DNA from: an uncultured Aquabacterium sp.
GTDB lineage: Bacteria > Pseudomonadota > Gammaproteobacteria > Burkholderiales > Burkholderiaceae_C
Assembly: GCF_913773725.1 (NCBI RefSeq)
Contig: NZ_CAJYGK010000043.1
Span: 1 to 46,426 of the forward strand
DNA length: 46,426 nucleotides
Direction of reading: 5' to 3'
Part shown: piece by piece, positions 1-8,461 of the stretch
Layout of the letters: each line of letters begins with the position of its first letter
Position numbering within the stretch: position 1 is the first letter of the stretch
Position numbers and translations under genes: made by a program
Notes under the pieces: generated by a model
Told to the model about the DNA's origin: nothing
Seen by the model: the letters and a program-made list of their open reading frames with translations, nothing else
Databases searched by the model: none

Positions 1-120
1 GGCCAAAGGAGCACCCCAGACAGATCACGCAGTAGACTTATCCACATCCGAACAGTCCATTTCTTCGTCAACTTAGTGGCTCAGTTTTGGACGTGACGCC
101 TGGCTCAGTTTTGCTCGTGA
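1..120. mobile_element. Putative insertion-sequence end (IS21-like?), partial
   Basis: The first 120 bases hold no complete gene. A short open frame that enters from the left edge stops at 33-35 (TAG) and may be the tail of a transposition gene outside the window. It is followed by two direct repeats at 77-120. Multiple short terminal repeats next to a transposition gene are known from IS21-family elements, but the family assignment is inference. Helicase coding sequence begins immediately after the second repeat and lacks its normal front part, which fits an insertion into that gene. The outer boundary of the element is not in the window. Confidence 0.4.
77..120 (+). repeat. Two 20-bp direct repeats, 24 bp apart
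   Basis: TGGCTCAGTTTTGGACGTGA at 77-96 and TGGCTCAGTTTTGCTCGTGA at 101-120 agree at 18 of 20 positions. The spacing (24 bp start to start) and the position at the edge of an interrupted gene suggest transposase binding sites in an element end. The TTG at 87, which could formally start the downstream reading frame, lies inside the first copy. Confidence 0.6.
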
Positions 121-1997
121 TTCAACATCATCCCTACAACAAGCATTTGCTCGTCAACGCTGGGCCCGGGGCCGGCAAGACGTCCGTTCTGGTGGGGCGA
201 ATCGTGCACTTGATACGAGAGCAGCATGTCGCCCCCAACGAGATCATCGTGTTGGCGTTCAACCGCGCGGTCGTCTTCGAGATCAAACAGCGAACACGTA
301 AGCTGTTCCAACACCTCGGCTATGGCTCCTACGTGAAGCGATTGAGGGTGTACACCTTCCACGCTTTTGCCACGCTCCATCTCAACAGCGTGGATGACGC
401 TGGCTACACGGCTGAAGGCAAGGACAAACTGCTGGCGCCGTTCGCGCAAAAACTGCAATCAGACCCAATGTTCCGACAACAAGTTGTCGGGGCTTGCCGC
501 TGCATTCTGGTCGACGAGTTCCAAGACGCCACCGAAGACATCTACACCATCATTCAGCAACTGCACCTGGGCTCTGACCAGCAAGCCGGTGTGATGGTGA
601 TTGGTGACGATGACCAGGACATTCTGCGTTGGAACCGCAAGAAGAAGGAGTTCTCAGAGATCTACTTCAACCGGTTCCAAACGGATTTCGTAAAACCGAC
701 ATTGACAACGCTTCACTTGGCGGTGAACTTCAGATCTGGCAAGAGAATCGTCGAGAAGAGCCAAGTCATGATCAATGGCTTCTTCGAGCACTGCCAGCTT
801 TCACAACGGCTCAAACAGAATGTGGCTCTCAAACCAAGTGACGAACAGCTTGATGACTTGGTTGAGCGAATCGGGTGGCAAGACAAAAACTGGCAAGGCG
901 CGCTTGAGCACGTAAAGAGTATGAGCCTTGAGGAAGTCAGGCCATGTGGTAAGTCCATTGCCATCTTGTGTCGCAGCAACGCGGAAGTTGCCAGTGCCTA
1001 TTTCCATCTGAAGAATGTCGTTTCCAACTTGAAGGTGCAAGGAGGCGCGAACTTAAGGCTGGCAGATCTGAGGCATGTTGGTCTGTGGCTTGATCATCTG
1101 GAGGCCGAAGTCAAGATTGCAGATCGTTCGTTAAGTCCAGACCTGAAGGGCGAACTGCTCGCGTCTTTCAATGAGAATTTCCAGATTCCCGAGACGTCGA
1201 GGTTCCAGGCAGCGGGCCAAATTCAGGTCAGCTTGAGTGATCTATGGGATCTTTGCGACAAAGAAGGCAGTTTCCAACATCTATCCGATTTGATTCGGTT
1301 CATCAGGGGCTTAAACGTAGATGAGTTGACACGGCTGGTCAGTCGAGATCGTCATCTATCTCAGCCCATCGTCTCGACCATCAACAAGGTGAAGGGGCTT
1401 GAATTCGACCATGTGATTGTGTTGCCTTCGTACATAGGTTTTGCGCAGGGACTACAAGCCGGGTCGCCTGGATTGACGCTTGATGCAGCGGAGGAGGCGC
1501 GACTCTTGTACGTCGCAATGACCCGAGCAAAGGAGCGGTTGACCTATTTCGTTGGTGATCGTGAACACGCTTGGGCGAGCGCGTCAGACCGGAAGCCATT
1601 TGCTCCACCAAATTCAAACAATCAGAAGGTATTAGAAGGATTGAATGGTGAGGTGAGCTTGGGATGGTCGAGCACCAAAATCTACAGGTTCAATGACGAA
1701 CCTGATGCTTGCCAAAACTATATTGAAAGACATGTCAGGGTTGGTGATGCCATCAGCGTGGGCGGTGTCAAAAATATGTCGCTCTTTCATCGCAACGCTG
1801 CTGGAGAGCAAAGACAAGTCGGCTACTTGGCTGAGAAATTCGGGCCAGGCAGCACAAACTCCTCGCTGGTGGTCAGTGCTGTTGTACGGTGGAAACCTGA
1901 TGTGAAGAGAACAGGTGATTTTGATGCCAACATCGCATCCTCGGTTCGCCAGCGAGGATGGGCGTATGTGGTGTTGGTGTCTGGCCAACTACGGTAA
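87..1997 (+). CDS. UvrD/Rep-family superfamily 1 helicase, 5'-truncated
   Basis: Superfamily 1 ATP-dependent DNA helicase. Numbering from the TTG at 87, the motifs are: Walker A NAGPGAGKT (about 25-33), motif Ia FNRAVVFEIKQR, Walker B ILVDEFQDA (about 137-148), motif III-like VIGDDDQDILRW (about 171), KVKGLEFDHVIVLP (motif V, about 433) and RLLYVAMTRAKERL (motif VI, about 471). About 150 residues of unassigned sequence follow. The Q-motif and everything before VIQHHPYNKH are missing. The frame closes at a stop at 33-35, and the only start candidates are a TTG and GTG/TTG codons in or next to repeat DNA. I read it as the C-terminal part of a longer helicase, possibly of a RecQ-UvrD fusion as seen in some defence islands (inference). 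It is otherwise uninterrupted and lies 49 bp ahead of the large helicase gene. G+C is low (31 of 60 bases at 1021-1080). Confidence 0.8.
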   Translation: MDVTPGSVLLVIQHHPYNKHLLVNAGPGAGKTSVLVGRIVHLIREQHVAPNEIIVLAFNRAVVFEIKQRTRKLFQHLGYGSYVKRLRVYTFHAFATLHLNSVDDAGYTAEGKDKLLAPFAQKLQSDPMFRQQVVGACRCILVDEFQDATEDIYTIIQQLHLGSDQQAGVMVIGDDDQDILRWNRKKKEFSEIYFNRFQTDFVKPTLTTLHLAVNFRSGKRIVEKSQVMINGFFEHCQLSQRLKQNVALKPSDEQLDDLVERIGWQDKNWQGALEHVKSMSLEEVRPCGKSIAILCRSNAEVASAYFHLKNVVSNLKVQGGANLRLADLRHVGLWLDHLEAEVKIADRSLSPDLKGELLASFNENFQIPETSRFQAAGQIQVSLSDLWDLCDKEGSFQHLSDLIRFIRGLNVDELTRLVSRDRHLSQPIVSTINKVKGLEFDHVIVLPSYIGFAQGLQAGSPGLTLDAAEEARLLYVAMTRAKERLTYFVGDREHAWASASDRKPFAPPNSNNQKVLEGLNGEVSLGWSSTKIYRFNDEPDACQNYIERHVRVGDAISVGGVKNMSLFHRNAAGEQRQVGYLAEKFGPGSTNSSLVVSAVVRWKPDVKRTGDFDANIASSVRQRGWAYVVLVSGQLR

Positions 1998-2046
1998 TCA
2001 CACGCTTTATCCACCGCCAGTTTAATTTCAGATTTTCGGACTATTC

Positions 2047-5000
2047 ATGCTTCCATCGCTTCTGGCCAGAGACATCAAGGCGGGCTTAAAGCAGTTCCTG
2101 GTTTCCGCGTTCGAACCCGCCGATGTTTTCAACCACGGCCTGATGTCTCGCTTCGTCAACGACGAGGCATCTTGGATGAAAGGCCCGTACCTTCAGCTGG
2201 GTTTGCCTTTTTCTCCCGGTGCGTCCGGAAAGCAGTTCTTCAAGAACTTTGAAACCGAACATCCTGGGCACAGCCACCAGGAAAAGGCATGGCTGCGCTT
2301 GTCCAGTGACCGTCTCGCAGCCAGCACGCTGGTGGCAACCGGTACTGGCAGCGGTAAGACGGAGTGCTTTCTGTACCCCTTGCTGGATCACTGCGCTCGA
2401 GCCAAGGCATCTGGTGAAGGCGGCATCAAGGCACTCGTCGTCTACCCCATGAACGCCCTGGCCACTGACCAGGCGCGCCGCATTGCGGGCATGGTGGCAT
2501 CGATTCCAGCATTTGCGGGCTTGCGCGTGGGCTTGTACGTCGGTGGGCAAGCAGGCATGCCGGGTGAGGGGGCGATGATGACCCCGCAATCCTGCATCAC
2601 CGATCGCGAGACGCTCCGCAAGCATCCCCCTGACATCTTGCTGACCAACTACAAGATGCTGGATTACCTGATGCTGCGGCCCAAGGACCGCCAACTCTGG
2701 TCTAAAAACACGCCGACTACCTTGCGCTACATCGTGGTGGACGAGCTGCATACCTTCGATGGGGCACAGGGAACTGATCTGGCCTTGCTGCTGCGGCGCC
2801 TTCGCGCACGCCTCAAGTCACCTCAGGGGCATCTCATTTGTGCAGGCACCTCTGCAACATTGGGCGCATCATCCGACTCCACACCTTTGCGTGATTACGC
2901 GATGCAGATCTTTGGTGTGGCGTTTGATCCCGAATCGGTTGTCACTGAAGATCGCCAAACCGTGGGCGCTTTTTTGGAAGACGCCATGGTGGAGTACATG
3001 TTCGCCTTTCGGAACGAGGAAGCCAGCAAGCTGGACCCCGCCGCCTACACCACGCCTGAAGCGGCGATCGCTGCGTGGTTCTCGGTGTTCTTCCCTGACC
3101 TGCCTGCCCCCGCTGATGTGGCCGACGCACAGTGGCGCGAGGAGCTGGGCCGCGTGCTCAAACAGCATCAGCTGTTCGTGAACCTGCTAAAACTGTGTAA
3201 GGCCGGAGTGGCGCGCTATCAAGATGTGACTGAGGCCTTGGCCCGTCACATGCCCGCCGCCACGCCCTTGCAGGTGGCACAGGTTCTGGACGCCGTGCTG
3301 GTGCTGGTGGCTTGGGCCCGCCGCGAAGGAGGCCAACCCCTGGTGACCTTACGCGTGCAACTGTGGGTGCGTGAGCTGCGCCGCATGGTGGGCAGGCTCA
3401 GCGTGGACCCTACCCATGTACGCTTGCGCAGCGAGGGCGACTTGCCCGGCGAGCGCGACGGTGTTTATCTGCCCATGGTTCAGTGCCGCCAATGCCGCAC
3501 CACGGGCTGGATCTCGCGCCTGGTGCAGGGCAGCAGCAAGTTGTCCAATCAGCTGGACGAGATCTACAACACCTGGTTCTCGCGCCGTCCAGAGGCTGCT
3601 CGCTTGTACGCCGCTGCCAGCATCCAGCGCAGCCATGTCGAAGGCATTTTTGAGCGAGCCTGCGTGGCTTGTGGCACCTTGCAGCAAGCCAAGGACGAGT
3701 GCCTGGCATGCGGCCACCGGGAGTTGCTGGAGGTGTTTCACGTCACCGCGCAGAAAACCCAGGTGCGGGGCCAAGCCCAGTACACCTTGCACGACAACAC
3801 CTGCCCTGCATGTGGCGACCAGAACGAATTGCTGCTGCTGGGTGCGCGCAATGCCACCTTGGGTGCTCAAGTGGTGGAGAGCAGCTGGGCCAGTGTCTTC
3901 AACGACGACAAAAAGTTGATCGCGTTTTCTGATTCGGTTCAAGATGCGGCCCACCGAGCGGGCTTTTTTGGTGCGCGCACCTACCAGAACAACATCCGCA
4001 CGGCCCTGTCGCATGTGCTGGACGAGTTGGGGCAACCCTGCATGTCCTGGGCGGGCTTCCTGGCTGATGTGGAGGCACGCTTTGGCGCTGCGGGATCGGT
4101 GCTGGACATGCCCCCGACGCAACTGGTTGCTGAGTTCATTGCACCCAATATGACCTGGCAGCACGACTGGGCCGTGGAGCTGCTCCAAAAACAGCGTTTG
4201 CCCGCAGAGAGCAAGTTGCCGATGCGCGTCAAAAAGCGCTTCCTGTGGCAAGCCTTCAGCGAGCTGACTTACCTCAGCCAGCGTGGGCGCACACTGGAGC
4301 GGATTGGCAAGGCTGCGTTGGCTGTGCCTTGGGCTGTGGTGGAAGATGTGGCAGCGGAGCTGCTGCCTGTGTACCGCGAGCAGTACGGCGCGCATGGCCT
4401 TCAGCTCAACACTGTGGCCCAGTGGCTGTGGGGTTTCTTGACCCACATGCGTCGCAGGGGGGCAGTGTTTCACCCAGAAATGGTCGGCTATGCGGGTGAT
4501 GGCAATGTGTATGCCCTCACCAAAACCGCGGGGCGCAATGAGTGGATGCCCAAGATGGGTGAGAACACCCCCCGCCCGGTGTTCTTGACCGAAGGCCAGC
4601 AGCGCGACTTTGACAAGCTGGCAGGTGTCAGGCGTGCCACCTGGTACGACCGCTGGGCAGACGCCGTGTTGGGCCAGCAGACCCTGCTGGGCAAGGGCAT
4701 GGCCGAGGCCATGTACAAAGAGGCTCTGCGTGTGCTGAACGGTGCGGGCCTGCTGGTATGCACCAAGCATCAGCTAGGAGACACCTGGGCACTGAACCCA
4801 GAACGCTTGGAGCTTCACACCGCATTGGCTTTCGTGGCCACCGAGGGCAGCAAGCGCAGGCTCACGGTGCCTCAGCGCGATGCGGAACATCTGCTGGGCA
4901 TGCCTTGCCTGGATGCACCCGAGTCGCACTACGAGGTGCTGCTGCCTGAGGCTTCGTCTTGGTGGGCTGAGCGCTTCAGCCGGGGTGACCTGCGCCGCGT

Positions 5001-8000
5001 GATTGCCGCCGAGCACACCGGTTTGCTGGAGCGCAAAGAGCGCGAGGACCTGGAGACCCGGTTTAAGCACAAGAACCCGCAGCCATGGTTTGAAAACCTG
5101 CTGTCGGCCACCCCCACACTCGAAATGGGTGTGGACATTGGTGATTTGTCGTCTGTGCTTCTGTGCTCCGTGCCACCCAACCAGGCCAGCTTCCTGCAGC
5201 GTGTGGGGCGTGCTGGCCGCAAAGACGGCAATGCCGTCACCACCACCCTGGCGGACGGCAGCAGCCCGCATGACCTGTACTTCTTCGCCGAAACCGAGGA
5301 AATGCTGGCCGGCGAGGTAGACCCGCCAGGCGTTTTCTTGCAAGCCGCAGAGGTGCTGCGTCGTCAGCTGTTCGCTTTTTGCATGGACGACTGGGTAGCC
5401 TCACTCAGCAACGACAAAGGCTTGCCAGAAAAGACGTCGCAGGCGCTGGACGCGATGGACAAGAAGAAGCTGGACCGCTTCCCTTACTTGTTAAACGACC
5501 ATGTACTGGCCCATGAAGAGCGACTTTTCCAGGCCTTCATCGGCCTGCTGCAGCCAGATGTGGACGAGGTGGTGCAACAGCGCTTGCTGGACTTCATGCA
5601 GGGGCAAGGAGAAGGCGACGGCCTGCGCACCCGCCTGGTCAAGACGCTGACCGAGCTGCTGCAAGAGCGCAGCAGCTACAAGGTGCGCAAAGATGAGCTG
5701 GACAAGCAAAAAGCCAAGCTGTTGCAGCGCCCGCAAGATGACGCCACGCAAGAGGAGATCGACAACCTGCTGCGTGAGCGTGACAAGCTGCTGGAACTGA
5801 TCAAAGAGATCGATGGGCGCGACCTATTGAACACACTCACCGATGCGGGCCTGATCCCGAACTACGCCTTCCCGGAGGCAGGCGTGGAGTTGAAGTCCGT
5901 GCTGTGGCGCAAGCGTGCCAGCGACGAGCCTGGCCAAGGCGCGTATGTGACGCTCAACACCTTGAAGTACGAGCGGCCCGCGCAATCGGCCTTGTCAGAG
6001 TTCGCCCCTGAAAACCGCTTCTATGCCAACCAGCGGCGTGTGGAGGTGGACCAGATCAACATGAATCTGGCCAAGGCCGACGACTGGCGATTCTGCCCCT
6101 CGTGCCATCACATGCAGAACCTGGCCGTTGAGCCTGATGTGCACATGGCCTGTCCGCATTGCGGTGACCCAATGTGGGCGGATGCCGCGCAGAAGCGCAC
6201 CTTGTTGCGTTTCAGGCAGGCAATTGCGAACAGCAACGACACCGAAGTACGGATCGACGACAGCACGGAAGACCGTGAGCCGAAGTACTACATCCGGCAG
6301 CTGATGGCTGATTTCTCGCCCAAGGATGTGCGCGAGGCCTGGAAGATCACCACGGATGCCTTGCCCTTTGGCTTTGAGTTCATCAGCCGTGTCACCTTCC
6401 GTGACGTGAACTTTGGCGAACTGGCCAAGCCGGGTGAAGCCTTCAAGGTGGCGGACAAGGAATCGTCTCGCCCCGGTTTCCGCTTGTGCAAGCACTGCGG
6501 CAAGGTGCAAAAGCCTGCCAAGCGCAACGGCGAGGCGGGTGAGCAGGTGCACGCCTTTGATTGCCCCAAACGGGACAGCGACGAACCTGGCAATTTGCTG
6601 GAATGCCTGTACCTGTATCGCGAGTTCACCTCTGAGGCGTTGCGGATTCTGGTGCCGTACACCAAGAACGGTGTGGATGAACGGGTGGTGCAGTCCTTCA
6701 TGGCCGCCGTGCAGCTGGGCTTGAAAAAGCGGTTTGGCGGCAAGGTAGACCACCTGCGCATGGTGATGCAGGACGAGCCAGGCAAAGACGGCGGTCCACG
6801 CCGCCACTTCGTCATGCTGTACGACTCGGTGCCCGGTGGCACCGGTTACCTGCACCAGCTGTTGGCTAAAGACGCGGCCACCTTGTCTGATGTCCTCAAG
6901 TTGGCCCTTGAGGCCGTGACCAAGTGCAGCTGCCAGGAAGACCCCGAAAAGGATGGCTGTTATCGCTGCGTTTACCAGTATCGGCTGGGGCGCAGCATGG
7001 AGCAGGTTTCTCGCCGGACTGCCCAGTCCGTGCTGGAGGACCTGGTGGCCTCGCTGGACCAGCTGGAGCGTGTCGAGACAATCAACGAGATCTACATCAA
7101 CCCGAACTTTGATTCGGTGCTGGAAGCGCGGTTCATCGAGAGCCTGAAACGCTTGGGCGGTGTGGGCAGCATTCCGCCGGTCAAGCTGGTTCAAGACGTG
7201 GTCAATGCCAAGGCTGGGTTTGTGTTGGAAGTGGGCAGCCAGCGCTACAAGATCGAGCCACAGGTGAATCTGGGCAAGAACGATGGCGTCTTGGTGGCCA
7301 GCAAGCCAGACTTCGTGCTTTGGCCTTGGTCTGCATCAACTGCACGACGCCCCATTGCTGTGTTTTGTGATGGCTGGGCCTATCACAAGGAGTCGCTGAG
7401 GGAGGACGCCCTCAAGCGCAGTGCTTTGGTCAACAGTGGCCGCTTCTGGGTGTGGTCGGTGACGCACAACGACGTGGCCGCAGCGCTCAAGGGTGATCTT
7501 TCGACTGACCTCGAGTCACCTTTGACTTGCATGAGCCGACATCAAGGGCAAGTCGCGCCCGAGAAGGTGCCTAGGGCGCAGGAAGGTGCCTTCACTCAGC
7601 ATGCTGTGGCCAGATTGCTGCACTGGCTGGCCACGCCATGCACGGAAGCCGCAGACCCTGTGGTCAAGGCGTTGCAACGCAACGCCTTGTGGCTCGGGTT
7701 CCTCATGGTCCCCAATGATGAGGCGTCTCGTACGGCTTGTTCAACAGAGTTGGCGGCTTGGCAGGATCGCCTGCCTGCTCATGCTCGCAGCCCGGGAAAG
7801 GGCTGGGTGCCCAGTGTGGCGAAGCCAACGGCGCCGTGTCGCTACTTCGGTACATGGCCGATGGACGTTGCTCGCAATGGCTTGGTCGACGGCACGGAAG
7901 TGTCAGCGCCCGGCGTCTTGGTACTGGTTGATCAACCAGAAGCGATTGAAGAACAGTTGCACATGTCCTGGCGCCACTGGTTGCATGTGTTCAACACCTT

Positions 8001-8457
8001 GCAGTCGCTGCAGCGGGTTTGGTTGGTCACGTCAACTGGACTGAGCGAGCTCGACTACAGCGGTTTGTCTGCTGACTTGCCCTCAAGCTTGCCTACGCCG
8101 GGTCAACTCCATGCTGGAGGCTCCGCCATCAATGAGGGATGGACAGTGGTGTTGAACGAGTCGCTGAAATCCCTGAAGGCGGGATTGGTTCAACTGGCCG
8201 AAGCTGGTGCATCCACCCCCGAGGTGGGGACGGAGCTGTGCGATGAGCGGGGTAAGGTCGTGGCCGACTGTGAGCTCAGTTGGGCTAACGAGAAGTTGGT
8301 TGTTTTGCGTGATGATCAAGCCGACTTGGCTGGAGCTTGGCAAGGTCAGGGGTGGTTGACCTTTACCCTGGATGAACAGACCGAGAGCATTGGTGATGAG
8401 CCTTGGCCAGATGTGGTGGCGCAGGCATTGGGACTGACGCTGGTCAGCAAGGAGTGA
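2047..8457 (+). CDS. DruE-like giant DEAD/DEAH helicase with DUF1998 (MrfA-type Zn) domain and nuclease-like C-terminus
   Basis: Superfamily 2 helicase of 2136 residues. Seen in order: Walker A ATGTGSGKTE (about 97-106), VVYPMNALATDQ (131), a DExH-type box VVDELHTFDGAQGTD (230), GTSATLG (267), and a cysteine cluster CRQC/CVAC/CLAC/CPAC (480-590). The second helicase lobe has KLIAFSDSVQDAAHR (about 623), SATPTLEMGVDIG (1020) and QRVGRAGRKDG (1050). A charged, probably coiled-coil stretch follows (1205-1265), then Zn pairs CPSC/CPHC (about 1350-1375) and a DUF1998 block ending in CSC...GCYRCVYQY (1627-1645). Next is a Vsr/PD-(D/E)xK-like block with PDFVLW, CDGWAYH and SGRFWVWS (1690-1815), and a 320-residue unassigned tail. 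Length and architecture match DruE of Druantia systems; DISARM DrmA/DrmB and MrfA are more distant relatives. No strong Shine-Dalgarno precedes ATG 2047. The stop lies 4 bases before the next gene's start, so co-expression is likely. Confidence 0.85.
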   Translation: MLPSLLARDIKAGLKQFLVSAFEPADVFNHGLMSRFVNDEASWMKGPYLQLGLPFSPGASGKQFFKNFETEHPGHSHQEKAWLRLSSDRLAASTLVATGTGSGKTECFLYPLLDHCARAKASGEGGIKALVVYPMNALATDQARRIAGMVASIPAFAGLRVGLYVGGQAGMPGEGAMMTPQSCITDRETLRKHPPDILLTNYKMLDYLMLRPKDRQLWSKNTPTTLRYIVVDELHTFDGAQGTDLALLLRRLRARLKSPQGHLICAGTSATLGASSDSTPLRDYAMQIFGVAFDPESVVTEDRQTVGAFLEDAMVEYMFAFRNEEASKLDPAAYTTPEAAIAAWFSVFFPDLPAPADVADAQWREELGRVLKQHQLFVNLLKLCKAGVARYQDVTEALARHMPAATPLQVAQVLDAVLVLVAWARREGGQPLVTLRVQLWVRELRRMVGRLSVDPTHVRLRSEGDLPGERDGVYLPMVQCRQCRTTGWISRLVQGSSKLSNQLDEIYNTWFSRRPEAARLYAAASIQRSHVEGIFERACVACGTLQQAKDECLACGHRELLEVFHVTAQKTQVRGQAQYTLHDNTCPACGDQNELLLLGARNATLGAQVVESSWASVFNDDKKLIAFSDSVQDAAHRAGFFGARTYQNNIRTALSHVLDELGQPCMSWAGFLADVEARFGAAGSVLDMPPTQLVAEFIAPNMTWQHDWAVELLQKQRLPAESKLPMRVKKRFLWQAFSELTYLSQRGRTLERIGKAALAVPWAVVEDVAAELLPVYREQYGAHGLQLNTVAQWLWGFLTHMRRRGAVFHPEMVGYAGDGNVYALTKTAGRNEWMPKMGENTPRPVFLTEGQQRDFDKLAGVRRATWYDRWADAVLGQQTLLGKGMAEAMYKEALRVLNGAGLLVCTKHQLGDTWALNPERLELHTALAFVATEGSKRRLTVPQRDAEHLLGMPCLDAPESHYEVLLPEASSWWAERFSRGDLRRVIAAEHTGLLERKEREDLETRFKHKNPQPWFENLLSATPTLEMGVDIGDLSSVLLCSVPPNQASFLQRVGRAGRKDGNAVTTTLADGSSPHDLYFFAETEEMLAGEVDPPGVFLQAAEVLRRQLFAFCMDDWVASLSNDKGLPEKTSQALDAMDKKKLDRFPYLLNDHVLAHEERLFQAFIGLLQPDVDEVVQQRLLDFMQGQGEGDGLRTRLVKTLTELLQERSSYKVRKDELDKQKAKLLQRPQDDATQEEIDNLLRERDKLLELIKEIDGRDLLNTLTDAGLIPNYAFPEAGVELKSVLWRKRASDEPGQGAYVTLNTLKYERPAQSALSEFAPENRFYANQRRVEVDQINMNLAKADDWRFCPSCHHMQNLAVEPDVHMACPHCGDPMWADAAQKRTLLRFRQAIANSNDTEVRIDDSTEDREPKYYIRQLMADFSPKDVREAWKITTDALPFGFEFISRVTFRDVNFGELAKPGEAFKVADKESSRPGFRLCKHCGKVQKPAKRNGEAGEQVHAFDCPKRDSDEPGNLLECLYLYREFTSEALRILVPYTKNGVDERVVQSFMAAVQLGLKKRFGGKVDHLRMVMQDEPGKDGGPRRHFVMLYDSVPGGTGYLHQLLAKDAATLSDVLKLALEAVTKCSCQEDPEKDGCYRCVYQYRLGRSMEQVSRRTAQSVLEDLVASLDQLERVETINEIYINPNFDSVLEARFIESLKRLGGVGSIPPVKLVQDVVNAKAGFVLEVGSQRYKIEPQVNLGKNDGVLVASKPDFVLWPWSASTARRPIAVFCDGWAYHKESLREDALKRSALVNSGRFWVWSVTHNDVAAALKGDLSTDLESPLTCMSRHQGQVAPEKVPRAQEGAFTQHAVARLLHWLATPCTEAADPVVKALQRNALWLGFLMVPNDEASRTACSTELAAWQDRLPAHARSPGKGWVPSVAKPTAPCRYFGTWPMDVARNGLVDGTEVSAPGVLVLVDQPEAIEEQLHMSWRHWLHVFNTLQSLQRVWLVTSTGLSELDYSGLSADLPSSLPTPGQLHAGGSAINEGWTVVLNESLKSLKAGLVQLAEAGASTPEVGTELCDERGKVVADCELSWANEKLVVLRDDQADLAGAWQGQGWLTFTLDEQTESIGDEPWPDVVAQALGLTLVSKE

Positions 8458-8461
8458 TGTG

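Noticed and set aside
2021..2026. TTTAAT as a -10 box for the DruE-like gene
   Set aside because: One hexamer without a -35 partner in A+T-richer DNA; the gene may equally be read from upstream.
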